Assembly (NCBI RefSeq): GCF_012516375.2
Contig: NZ_CP051204.2
Span: forward strand, 4,030,001-4,094,000
Direction of reading: 5' to 3'
Length of the DNA: 64,000 nucleotides
Source: Chitinophaga oryzae
GTDB taxonomy: Bacteria; Bacteroidota; Bacteroidia; Chitinophagales; Chitinophagaceae
Below, piece after piece: positions 1 to 7,850 of this stretch (positions are counted from its first letter, which is position 1; every line of letters starts with the position of its first letter). Position numbers and translations under genes: made by a program. The notes beneath the pieces were generated by a model. That model worked only from the letters and a program-made list of their open reading frames with translations, was not told where the DNA came from and made no database searches.

Positions 1-2
1 TC

Positions 3-233
3 GGAAAAACTAAAACGCAGGGCTTTGAAGTTTCCGCTGACCTGTTTAACGTAGCCAACGTCTTCAATAAAAAATGGGGAACGTATAAAAACCTGGGCAA
101 CCAGGGCCTTTATAAAAGAGAAGGCTTTGACGTGGTTAACCAACGATTCAACTACGGCGTAAACACGGATGGCTCCGTGGAACCTACCGGTAACCCCTTC
201 CAGTTCCAGATCGGCTGCAGATACAGTTTCTAG
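3..233 (+). CDS. C-terminus of a TonB-dependent outer-membrane receptor (partial)
   Basis: This is the last 76 codons of a gene that begins before the window. The visible protein contains LFNVANVFNKKWG, a phrase typical of the last strands of TonB-dependent receptors of the carboxypeptidase-regulatory-domain (Oar-like) type, and it ends in RYSF with a C-terminal phenylalanine, the usual beta-barrel signature for outer-membrane insertion. Its substrate cannot be told from this fragment. A 316-base gap with a long hairpin separates it from the cytolysin-like operon downstream, so the two are probably separate transcription units. The assignment to the broad receptor class is fairly secure; the sub-family is inference. 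Confidence 0.7.
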   Translation, partial: GKTKTQGFEVSADLFNVANVFNKKWGTYKNLGNQGLYKREGFDVVNQRFNYGVNTDGSVEPTGNPFQFQIGCRYSF

Positions 234-549
234 CCTGCTCCAAATATTGTTGAATGAAAGGGCTGTTCGGAAGCCTTACCGACATCCCGCCAGGGTCCTG
301 GTTAAATTGTCCTGATCGGCATTTTTGATGCAATCAGACTGTTTAACCAGGACCTTAACCTTAAATTAATATTGGACGAACGCGGTGAATTTACTTATGG
401 CTTATCTTTATTCCCGTTGATTTATGCCAGCGAGAGCCCTGAACCCATGATCAATACCGTGCTGTAGCCCCCTGAGAAGTAGCCCTGTTTTTATTTCAAA
501 ATGACCAAAATTCTGTGACCCGCGCGTTTATTAACCTAACATATACATT
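234..549. other. Intergenic region with a long hairpin
   Basis: There is no credible gene in these 316 bases. The first half contains the hairpin described at 294-354. The second half is unremarkable sequence leading to the start of the first cytolysin-like gene. I did not find a clear TAnnTTTG-type -7 box near the start at 550. Confidence 0.6.
294..354. repeat. Long imperfect hairpin, possible terminator or small mobile-element remnant
   Basis: GGTCCTGGTTAAA at 294-306 is the exact reverse complement of TTTAACCAGGACC at 342-354. Inside it the pairing continues imperfectly: 307-322 pairs with 328-341 with small bulges, around a loop of five bases (323-327). The whole stem is about 27 pairs. 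It lies about 60 bases after the receptor stop codon and has no U-tract, so it is not a standard intrinsic terminator. It could be a transcript-end structure, a REP-like element or the relic of a small palindromic element. Confidence 0.6.
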
Positions 550-1677
550 ATGAAAAAAAATCAATTACTGTTAGCAGCAGCTATCCTGACCTTTATTGTT
601 AGTTCCTGTAAAAAAGATGTTCAACCCGACGTTGAAAGCCCACAGACCGTTAAAAGTTTTAAAGACCTGCAAAAAGTTCCCAATGCCGTAGTCAACGTTA
701 AGGCAGGAAACATCAGCCTGCAGGATGTATTGAACAACAACAAACAGAGCATTCTGTCATTTCTCCGGGACAGCGCGTGGGCCAATGGGACCGGGAAGAC
801 CATGATCTTTTCTTCTGATGAGCAGATCGCTCCCGAGAACCAGTTAAGGCTCGTGTATCCCGGATCAGTACTGCAATCTTCCGGCATCGCCAACCTGCAG
901 TATGTGCCGCTTGCACAGCTCCAGGGTAAAGTGAAGCCGATCACTGTTTCTGTTTCAGCGCCAGGCAAGTACATTACTGCCGATATTCCAAAGCCCAGCC
1001 TTTCCGCCACAAGGTCCTTCATCAGCAATGTTTTTGGCAGCCAGGTGGGTAATGAGCTGGTAGGCTTTCAGTTTGACATGAGCCAGTTTACCTATTATGA
1101 AGAGCTGAAGCTGGCTATCGGCGCCAATGTAAACATCGGCTCCATGTTCTCTGTAGGCGCTTCTTTCGGCAAAGAAAAAGTGGAAAAAACCACCGGCCTC
1201 ATTGCTAAATTTATCCAGAAGAACTTCACCCTGGACATGGACCTGCCGTCAGAAGGCAATCTGTTCGATTCCACTGTTACTCCTGCGATGCTGGCGCCGT
1301 ATTCTCCGGTGTATGTAAGCTCCATCACCTATGGAAGAATGGGTATTATCAAGGTAGAGTCCAATTATTCCTATGATGTGCTGAAAGTCGCTTTCAACCT
1401 GGCGTTTAAAGTGTCCACTGTTGGCGGTGGTGTTACCGTTGACGCCCAGACGAAAAAGATCATCGACGAATCAAGCATCATGGTAAGGACCATTGGCGGC
1501 GAAGGCAGCGAAGTGACCAAGACCATTGTTGGTTACGACGAATTCAGAAAATATATTGAATCCGGCGGAAATTATACCGCACAGGCGCCTGGTTTCCCGC
1601 TGTATTTCACATTGAGCCACGTTAGCGACCATTCTGTGTTCAGCACCATCTTCAATGTAAACATCCCCAATCAATAA
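550..1677 (+). CDS. Short cholesterol-dependent-cytolysin-like (CDCL) lipoprotein
   Basis: The 375-residue protein has a lipoprotein signal (lipobox SSC, Cys20, followed by Lys-Lys). Its body follows the thiol-activated cytolysin fold: VYPG at residues 102-105, a segment rich in alternating residues at about 190-230 in the place of the first transmembrane hairpin, then YVSSITYGR at 255-263, which matches the VSNVAYGR strand of classic cytolysins, and a second hairpin region at about 290-355. It stops where cytolysin domain 4 would begin, so there is no tryptophan-rich undecapeptide and no cholesterol-binding domain. The next gene encodes a longer paralogue only five bases downstream. Short and long forms fit the CDCL proteins known from Bacteroidota, which I recall act as two-component pores activated by proteolysis. 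Role as a pore-forming toxin is inference; family membership is supported by several aligned motifs. Confidence 0.75.
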   Translation: MKKNQLLLAAAILTFIVSSCKKDVQPDVESPQTVKSFKDLQKVPNAVVNVKAGNISLQDVLNNNKQSILSFLRDSAWANGTGKTMIFSSDEQIAPENQLRLVYPGSVLQSSGIANLQYVPLAQLQGKVKPITVSVSAPGKYITADIPKPSLSATRSFISNVFGSQVGNELVGFQFDMSQFTYYEELKLAIGANVNIGSMFSVGASFGKEKVEKTTGLIAKFIQKNFTLDMDLPSEGNLFDSTVTPAMLAPYSPVYVSSITYGRMGIIKVESNYSYDVLKVAFNLAFKVSTVGGGVTVDAQTKKIIDESSIMVRTIGGEGSEVTKTIVGYDEFRKYIESGGNYTAQAPGFPLYFTLSHVSDHSVFSTIFNVNIPNQ

Positions 1678-1682
1678 TTCCT

Positions 1683-3302
1683 ATGACCTATATTAAAAGG
1701 ATAACCGGCGCTGCCGCGTTACTTTTGCTCATTCTGTCGGGATGCAAAAAACATAACGACGTCGCAGGCACTAACAGCATGCAGGGGCTATCCAAAGTAT
1801 CCCTGCCCACTATTGAGCTGAAAGCCCATAACTATCTCCCCGGTGGAATCGGTGTGGTGAAGTTCGGCGAAATGGACCCTAATACTGCAGCCAATGAAGT
1901 AAAGACCAATACGGTGGAGCTACGCGATAGTATCTGGACCGATGGTTTTGGCAAGACCGTGATCGGCGTTTCAGATGAGATCAGTATTTCGCAAACCACA
2001 CATTTACAGCGCGCTTTTGCCGGATCGCTGATACAGGGTAATTCGATCAATGACCTGACCCTTAAGCCCATAGCGACCTATCAAAGCAAGGTGAAGCCGT
2101 TGAAAGTATCTGTTTCGTTCCCCGCAAAACGTGTGAGCGGCGTGATCAGCAATGTGAGCCTGTCCGGCACCAGGTCATTCATCTCCGATATCATGTACAA
2201 CAACCAGCTGGGCAACCAGTACGCTTCCTATGGCTACAGCATGGAGCGGTTTACATCATATGACGAGATTAAAACTGCCTTTGGTTCCAACGTTAATACC
2301 AGAGCGCTGTTCTACAAAAGCTCCAGCTCTTCTTCCGGTGAGGAACACCGTATTACCAAAAGATCCGGTATTTATGTGCGTTTCGTGCAACGGAACTTCA
2401 CCATCGACGTGGACCTGCCGGATGGCGGCAACCTGATGGACCCTTCTGTCAATCCGGCCGACCTGGCCGGGATGAGCCCTACCTACGTTAGCTCTATCAC
2501 CTATGGCAGAATGGGCATCATGTCGATTGAATCGGACTCTTCTTATGAAGCCACGTATGAGGCGTTCAACAAAGCTTACAAAGCACTGTTTGTGAGCGGT
2601 TCGAGCTATCTTACTGAAAGCGAGAAGAGAATCATTGATCACGCGGACATGCGTTTGTTCCTCGTAGGTACCGATGGGGAGGCTACCGTTAAATCCGTGC
2701 TCGGATTTGATGCGTTTCTGAAGGTGGCGCAGGAAGGACAGCAGTTTTCCGCCGACAAGCCGGGCGTTCCTATCTATTTCTCACTGAGCAACCTGTCAGA
2801 CCACAGCCTGGTGAAACAAACGTTCAGGGTAAGCGTGTACACTGATCCGGTGTATGCCAGGATGGAAACGGAAGGCGTAAAGACTGAAACGGCCCGGAAC
2901 TGGTATGGTGATCAGTGGGAAGATCTGACGAAAACGAAAGGACGCGTATTTGTCCGTTTTTATTCGGATGTACAGGCTACGAAGCCCACCAATCCGCCGT
3001 TGTTCGTGAGATTTAACTACAAGGTAGTAAAGAGAAATGTCTTTGCTGTATATGGAATGCCGGGGGGCAGCTTCCCATATGAAGAAAAGACCACGGAGGA
3101 AAAAGGTTTTTGTTACAATGTGTTCCGGATCACGCAGTATCCGCTGGCAGATCCTGCACTGCTGGAAGATCGAACGGAACGTAACAGGACTTACCAGGAG
3201 GACACGATGACCCTTACTGAGACCACCTCCACCTCGGATGAGTATACGTATGTGTTGTTGCCGGGTGATTTTTATAAGGTGCTGACACCTGTCAGACGAT
3301 AA
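1683..3302 (+). CDS. Long CDC-like (CDCL) lipoprotein with an unusual C-terminal domain
   Basis: The 539-residue protein has a lipobox ending at Cys21 followed by Lys-Lys. Residues 60-385 are a paralogue of the preceding protein: KVKPLKVSVSFPA, SGTRSFISD, NFTIDVDLP and YVSSITYGR (268-276) all have direct counterparts there. A run of six serines at 213-218 lies in the region that would form the first membrane hairpin, where the short form has a different, shorter segment. From about residue 388 it carries about 150 extra residues that the short form lacks. This tail contains no ECTGLAWEWWR-like undecapeptide, so it is not an ordinary cholesterol-binding domain 4; it may recognise another target or mask the pore domain. 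The gene sits five bases after the short form and four to ten bases before an S41 protease gene, so the three are almost certainly co-transcribed. Confidence 0.75.
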   Translation: MTYIKRITGAAALLLLILSGCKKHNDVAGTNSMQGLSKVSLPTIELKAHNYLPGGIGVVKFGEMDPNTAANEVKTNTVELRDSIWTDGFGKTVIGVSDEISISQTTHLQRAFAGSLIQGNSINDLTLKPIATYQSKVKPLKVSVSFPAKRVSGVISNVSLSGTRSFISDIMYNNQLGNQYASYGYSMERFTSYDEIKTAFGSNVNTRALFYKSSSSSSGEEHRITKRSGIYVRFVQRNFTIDVDLPDGGNLMDPSVNPADLAGMSPTYVSSITYGRMGIMSIESDSSYEATYEAFNKAYKALFVSGSSYLTESEKRIIDHADMRLFLVGTDGEATVKSVLGFDAFLKVAQEGQQFSADKPGVPIYFSLSNLSDHSLVKQTFRVSVYTDPVYARMETEGVKTETARNWYGDQWEDLTKTKGRVFVRFYSDVQATKPTNPPLFVRFNYKVVKRNVFAVYGMPGGSFPYEEKTTEEKGFCYNVFRITQYPLADPALLEDRTERNRTYQEDTMTLTETTSTSDEYTYVLLPGDFYKVLTPVRR

Positions 3303-3312
3303 ATAAGTGATA

Positions 3313-4893
3313 ATGATTTTGATAAACCATCAATACGGGAAGAAATTTCTTCTTCCCGTATTCCTTATTTACAGCGTTTTAGCGGCGTGTAAAAAGAATG
3401 ATGACGTTCCTAAGGTGCCCGATGTTACTGCAAAGGAGCCACTTTGGGCGGATTCTGTCTTTCTGTACGCGAGCCAGGTTTACCTGTGGAATGAGCAGCT
3501 GCCGGCCATAAAAGATTTTAACCCGCGCAGATATGTTTCGTCCGAAGGCCAGCTACACTACAAAAAGGAGTTGTTCGATATCAGCCAGATGGCCATTAAT
3601 AGCCAGACCGGCAACCCCTACGAGTTTAACCGGTTGATACCTTCCATACCGAAATACAGCGCTATTTTCGGCGCGTCCGACAATGGCCCTGAGATGGTAA
3701 CGGCAGAGGTGTCAGACAGGTTCGGCGTCAGCATCGTAGTGGTCCAGGAGCAGGCGTTATATGTTAAATACGTTGTAAAGGGAAGCGATGCGGAGAGGGC
3801 CGGTATCAGAAGAGGGATGCGGATCGTCAGCATCAACGGGCGCCCCGTTGAGATAACGGCTGCCTACATTGCGACGATCATGAAGATTTTCAATGAAGGG
3901 ACACAACTGGACCTTCTTTGCAGGGACCACAACGTGGACCGCCGGTATAGCCTCGCCTACAAAAGAAACAACTACTTTGAGCCTATCCTGAAAGATACGG
4001 TCCTGTCGCTGCCGGATGGCCGCAAGGCCGGTTATCTGGCTTATCTCCGGTTTACCGATGTCCGGCATGTCTATAAAGACCTCGATCGTGTTACCGGCGG
4101 CTTTGCCGCCAGCGACGTATCTGACGTGATCATTGACCTTCGTTACAACGGCGGCGGCAATCTTACGGAACTGGACCGCCTGGCGAACCTGCTGGCGCCA
4201 TTTGCCGCCGATGGAAAGGTAATGCGAAGAGAACAATACAATGACCTGGTGAAGTCCGGAAAGGCCACGCTGCTTTCAAAACAACCAATTTTCGGCGCTG
4301 ACGGCTTACCGATTTATTACAACGGGAGGGTAATCACCTATGGGGATGTCGATTACACGGAAGAAAAAAATACGGTCTACTTTAACAAAACGGCAGGAAT
4401 AGGCACGCTCAAAGACCTGTACGTCATCGTAAGCGAGCATACCGCTTCGGCTGCCGAGTTGTTGGTCAGCTGCCTCCAGCCTTACCTGAAGATAAAAATC
4501 ATAGGAGTGAGCGCAGCTGCCGGGAACCTTACGGCTGTCAGAACGTACGGGAAACCCGTTGGCTTCTTTCCGCTGGTGATCGGCAACATGAGCGTTTATT
4601 ATTCCTTGTTCAGGAACGTGAATGCCAACGGAAAGGGTGACTATTATGACGGGCTGCAAGCCGATATCAGCGTGTATGATGATCCGCAGTTTGATTTTGG
4701 CAGCAGGGGAGAAGCTGGCCTGGAAGCCGCACTGGCCCTGATCTCCGGCCAACGCGCGCAACATCCTGCAACGGAGCTGATACGTGGCGCCGCAGCTTCC
4801 TGGAGGGATTTGAACGTGCAGGAACATCCACCCGGCATGCAAAAGTCGACGATCATGCTGAAAGATGGTACCAGTATTCGTGTTGACCGATAG
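3313..4893 (+). CDS. S41-family PDZ peptidase lipoprotein
   Basis: The protein of about 526 residues has a lipoprotein signal (LAAC, Cys26). A PDZ-like segment lies at about 135-200 (RAGIRRGMRIVSINGRP), followed by the S41 (C-terminal processing / tricorn-like) peptidase core: DVIIDLRYNGGG at 271-282, the likely catalytic serine at 379 in SEHTASAAE, and a lysine at 414 in TYGK that fits the general base. Between serine and lysine there is a short insertion (GVSAAAGNLTAV). It would act at the cell envelope. Translation may also begin at GTG 3307; ATG 3313 was preferred. Position directly after the two CDC-like genes suggests it may cut those proteins, for activation or for self-protection, but nothing in the sequence proves this. 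Many Bacteroidota carry S41 lipoproteins with other roles. Confidence 0.8.
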   Translation: MILINHQYGKKFLLPVFLIYSVLAACKKNDDVPKVPDVTAKEPLWADSVFLYASQVYLWNEQLPAIKDFNPRRYVSSEGQLHYKKELFDISQMAINSQTGNPYEFNRLIPSIPKYSAIFGASDNGPEMVTAEVSDRFGVSIVVVQEQALYVKYVVKGSDAERAGIRRGMRIVSINGRPVEITAAYIATIMKIFNEGTQLDLLCRDHNVDRRYSLAYKRNNYFEPILKDTVLSLPDGRKAGYLAYLRFTDVRHVYKDLDRVTGGFAASDVSDVIIDLRYNGGGNLTELDRLANLLAPFAADGKVMRREQYNDLVKSGKATLLSKQPIFGADGLPIYYNGRVITYGDVDYTEEKNTVYFNKTAGIGTLKDLYVIVSEHTASAAELLVSCLQPYLKIKIIGVSAAAGNLTAVRTYGKPVGFFPLVIGNMSVYYSLFRNVNANGKGDYYDGLQADISVYDDPQFDFGSRGEAGLEAALALISGQRAQHPATELIRGAAASWRDLNVQEHPPGMQKSTIMLKDGTSIRVDR

Positions 4894-4983
4894 GGGCACC
4901 AAAGGCTGTAAAAATGGATGAAGTATTGTTGCCGGCTGTCCGGGCTAAATGTTTAAATTTACAATGAATCAATACATACAGCT

Positions 4984-5676
4984 TTGGAAACGACAGACGA
5001 ACAATTACTGGACAACCCTGCCTGGAGCGCGCTCACAACGGTGCAGGCTCCATTGGCGGAAGGTACCGCTCACTGCAAGAGATACAGGAGAGAAGTTCTC
5101 TCTTTTGTCGCCTGCGATCATGCGGCAGGCCATTCGCTGGAAGAATTACAGCCATGGATACACGAAGGGGAATCGTTTTACCTGATAGGGACGTTGCCGC
5201 CGCTGCCGGCCAACTGGCAGGTGGTGCACGAATTGCCGTGTGCGCAGATGGTCCTGCAGCGCATGAATGAAATACCAGCAAAGACGCCGGTGGAGATCGC
5301 TGTAATGACCGCTGCGGATGGAGGCGACATGTATGACCTGGTCAACCGGGTGCAGCCGGGTTATTACAATCCTGGCACACCGTTGCTGGGCACCTATTAC
5401 GGTATCCGGCAGGAAGGCCGCCTGGTAGCCATGGCGGGCGAAAGGATGCGTATGCAGGGGTTTACGGAGCTGAGCGCCATCGTCACCGATCCGGCCTTTA
5501 CCGGCAGAGGGTTTGCGCAACAGTTGATCACCCGTTTGTGCCAGCAGCATGCAGCTGACGGCGCCACCTCCATGCTGCATGTGTCCGTGGCCAATGAGCG
5601 GGCCATCCGGCTGTATGAGCATATGGGCTTTGTGACCCGCCGCGAAATCGTTTTCAGAAAAATCGTCACGGGGTAA
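4984..5676 (+). CDS. GNAT-family N-acetyltransferase (FR47-like)
   Basis: The 230-residue protein ends in a GNAT domain. The acetyl-CoA-binding motif A is visible as AIVTDPAFTGRGFAQQLI (about 160-177) and the C-terminal VANERAIRLYEHMGFVTRREIVFRK is the usual last strand and helix. The N-terminal half is less conserved, as in FR47-type acetyltransferases. The acceptor substrate is unknown. The only start codon near the beginning of the frame is TTG at 4984, because a stop codon lies 30 bases upstream; a later start is possible. Its stop codon directly abuts the stop of the convergent TPR gene. A shorter overlapping frame from 4949 is out of register and is not a gene. Confidence 0.8.
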   Translation: METTDEQLLDNPAWSALTTVQAPLAEGTAHCKRYRREVLSFVACDHAAGHSLEELQPWIHEGESFYLIGTLPPLPANWQVVHELPCAQMVLQRMNEIPAKTPVEIAVMTAADGGDMYDLVNRVQPGYYNPGTPLLGTYYGIRQEGRLVAMAGERMRMQGFTELSAIVTDPAFTGRGFAQQLITRLCQQHAADGATSMLHVSVANERAIRLYEHMGFVTRREIVFRKIVTG

Positions 5677-6498
5677 TCACTTTTTAAACCTTGCAGGGTA
5701 CATCCACGCACTGACCTGGTACGGATAGGGCTCGTACATTTTATTGTCTTCTGTAAACGTGTAACCCTGTTTGAAATCATCATAAGCTTTCTGCATAACC
5801 TCCCGGGCTTCTGCGTCGCGTTGCAGACGCATCAGGCATTGCGCTTTGTAATAGCCCGCATCGGAAAATTGCCCGTATAGCAACAGGCTGTAGGTAAAGC
5901 GGTCCAGCGCTTCGGCGTATTTTCCCTGCTCGAAATCTACAATACCCAGGTAAAAAGGATAGAGGCTGTGCAAGGGCGCTTCGGTACCGGATTGCTCCCA
6001 GCGCTCCACACACTGCCGGAAGTAAGTCCGGGCGCTGTCATATTGGTTCAGCTGAAGGTAGCAAAGGCCCAGGTAAAAATCATAAGGATGGTCCATTACG
6101 CCGTAGTGACCGCTTATCCGCTTCGCCTCTCTGAAATCGGCGATCGCCGACACATATGATTTCTGGAAAATACATTTGATGAAAGCACGGTAGTCGAGGT
6201 ATTCGGACGGATCATAGGCCACCGCCTTGTCCAGATAGGCCATGCCGGCTTCATACTTACGCTGTTTAAACAGCGGCATGGCTTTCAGCTGCCATAACTG
6301 TGCATTGCGCGGTAGCAGTGCCAGCCCGCTGTCCAGGCACCGGCCCCATTCCGGCGCAAAATAATGGTACCGGGCGGCGGCTTCAACATAGTGCTGCGAG
6401 ATGGAGTCCTGCTGCTTCGCGGTAAATACCGGTGGTTGTGCATGGCTACCGTGTGGAAGGAGCCATAGGGCGATAAAGAGGCAAACGGTGTATTTCAT
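5677..6498 (-). CDS. Secreted tetratricopeptide-repeat protein
   Basis: The 273-residue protein begins with a clear signal peptide (cleavage likely after SHAQ, residue 21) and then holds a series of about 34-residue helical pairs of the TPR type, for example AQLWQLKAMPLFKQRKYEAG and YDFYLGLCYLQLNQYDSARTY, covering most of the chain. TPR proteins scaffold protein contacts; no enzymatic motif is present. It is predicted to be periplasmic. The gene stands alone, convergent with the acetyltransferase and separated from the next minus-strand gene upstream by a terminator. The function is unknown. Confidence 0.7.
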   Translation of the reverse strand: MKYTVCLFIALWLLPHGSHAQPPVFTAKQQDSISQHYVEAAARYHYFAPEWGRCLDSGLALLPRNAQLWQLKAMPLFKQRKYEAGMAYLDKAVAYDPSEYLDYRAFIKCIFQKSYVSAIADFREAKRISGHYGVMDHPYDFYLGLCYLQLNQYDSARTYFRQCVERWEQSGTEAPLHSLYPFYLGIVDFEQGKYAEALDRFTYSLLLYGQFSDAGYYKAQCLMRLQRDAEAREVMQKAYDDFKQGYTFTEDNKMYEPYPYQVSAWMYPARFKK

Positions 6499-6544
6499 GA
6501 GGTTACTTCAATAGTGACAGGGAAGTTATCGCATTACCGCCATT

Positions 6545-6584
6545 TAAAAAAGCCTGCCGGGGGCTTTTACGCCGGCAGGCTTTT
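6545..6584 (-). terminator. Intrinsic terminator of the PhnB-like gene
   Basis: AAAAGCCTGCCGG (6548-6560) and CCGGCAGGCTTTT (6572-6584) form a perfect 13-bp stem around an 11-base loop. On the minus strand the stem is followed by six T residues. It lies just after the stop of the PhnB-like gene. Confidence 0.8.
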
Positions 6585-6603
6585 GATATATCGAAGTAGA
6601 TCG

Positions 6604-7125
6604 TTACCGGGCGCTAACCGGTGCGCCATAGGCTTCTTCGATCGTTTTCAGGTCCAGCTTTTTCATTTTGAAGATAGCGTTCATCACACGGCTGAGGCGT
6701 TCTTTGTCTTTATCCATGAGCATTTCGCCCAGTTGTACCGGCACCACCTGCCAGGACAGACCGAATTTATCTTTCAGCCAGCCGCATTGGTCGGCTTTGG
6801 GATCGCCACCGGCACGCAGTTTTTCCCAGTAGTAGTCTATTTCTTCCTGTGATGCACAGTTCACCATGAAAGAAACAGCCTCGTTGAACTTAAAGTACGG
6901 GCCGCCATTGAGCGCCACAAAGTGTTGACCATCGAGTGTAAAGTCAACGGTCAGCACAGAACCGGCCGGCATCCCGTGTATATCGTGACCGGCCTCGGTG
7001 TAATGGGTAATGTTGCCGACAGAAGAATTTTTAAAGATGGAAGTATAGAACCTGGCCGCTTCTTCGGCCTGGTTCTCAAACCACAGATGTGGTGAAATTC
7101 GCTGGGAAATGATGCTGCTTGCCAT
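6604..7125 (-). CDS. PhnB-like VOC superfamily protein
   Basis: The 173-residue protein matches the PhnB-like / 3-demethylubiquinone-methyltransferase-like branch of the vicinal oxygen chelate superfamily. The opening ISPHLWFENQAEEAARFY is the hallmark of the group, with GQHFVALNGGPYFKFNEAVS and CGWLKDKFGLSWQVVP later in the chain. These proteins are small cytoplasmic dimers of mostly unknown function; the old name is based on similarity and not on a shown methyltransferase activity. The gene has its own terminator and no obvious operon partners. Identification of the family is confident, the reaction is not known. Confidence 0.8.
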   Translation of the reverse strand: MASSIISQRISPHLWFENQAEEAARFYTSIFKNSSVGNITHYTEAGHDIHGMPAGSVLTVDFTLDGQHFVALNGGPYFKFNEAVSFMVNCASQEEIDYYWEKLRAGGDPKADQCGWLKDKFGLSWQVVPVQLGEMLMDKDKERLSRVMNAIFKMKKLDLKTIEEAYGAPVSAR

Positions 7126-7290
7126 AGTGTTTATTTTTTTAACAACTAAGGAATGAAGAGGTTTGATGACATCCCAAAGGTAAAACGGACCTGCCGTTCT
7201 ACTGGGGGGAGGAGGCGACTTTGTAAAGGGGTATTTGCGACATCGGTATGAATATCTTATTTTAGACGGATGAACCTGAAGTAATCATCC

Positions 7291-7818
7291 ATGAAATTTT
7301 TACCGATAGAACGTTATACGTTGTTAACCAAACTTTCCCGGGAAGAAATAAAAGCGCGCCTGGAGGCGAACGTAGAGCCCAAAAGCACCAGGCTGCAGGT
7401 CCGGATCGGATGGTCTAAACCCAGGACCACCAAGCCTTATCAGGGGGCGGTCAGCACAAATGGTTTTTACATCAGCCGTATTATCAATTACCGTAACTCC
7501 TTTCTGCCGGAGATCAGGGGAGAAGTCAGCCATGAGATAGTGCATACTGCTGTTAAGATCGACATGCAGGTGTCGTGGTTTGTGCGGGTATTTATGTTGT
7601 TCTGGTTTGGGGCTGTGGTGGCGGGCCTGGTGCTGTGCGTAGGAGCGATCATCAACGGGTCCCGTGCGGGAGATAAATTCGATCCCTTTTTGCTGGTGCC
7701 TTTCCCGATGTTGATATTTGGTTACCTGTTGGTGAGGCTGAGTTTCCAATATGAAGTCAACAAATCCAAAAAGTTCCTGCGCGACCTCCTTCAGGGGTGG
7801 GAAGAAGGCAAGGCCTGA
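7291..7818 (+). CDS. Hypothetical two-helix membrane protein
   Basis: I do not recognise this 175-residue protein. The first 90 residues are soluble and basic, then two strongly hydrophobic segments follow at about residues 96-120 (FMLFWFGAVVAGLVLCVGAII) and 132-150 (PFLLVPFPMLIFGYLLVRL), separated by a short polar loop. The C-terminal 20 residues are charged. The arrangement resembles small bacterial proteins with a soluble N-terminal domain and a helical hairpin anchor. Neighbours on both sides are transcribed from the other strand, so it is probably a single gene. Confidence 0.6.
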   Translation: MKFLPIERYTLLTKLSREEIKARLEANVEPKSTRLQVRIGWSKPRTTKPYQGAVSTNGFYISRIINYRNSFLPEIRGEVSHEIVHTAVKIDMQVSWFVRVFMLFWFGAVVAGLVLCVGAIINGSRAGDKFDPFLLVPFPMLIFGYLLVRLSFQYEVNKSKKFLRDLLQGWEEGKA

Positions 7819-7850
7819 GGTTGATCAGGAAAGCCCTAAGGCTTCCATGA

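Noticed and set aside
3757-4902. Long minus-strand frames inside the S41 protease gene
   Set aside because: They lack family motifs and overlap a well-supported plus-strand gene, so they are reading-frame shadows.
4949-5185. Small ORF before the first GNAT gene
   Set aside because: It is in a different frame and its residues do not match the acetyltransferase; the GNAT frame is open from 4957.
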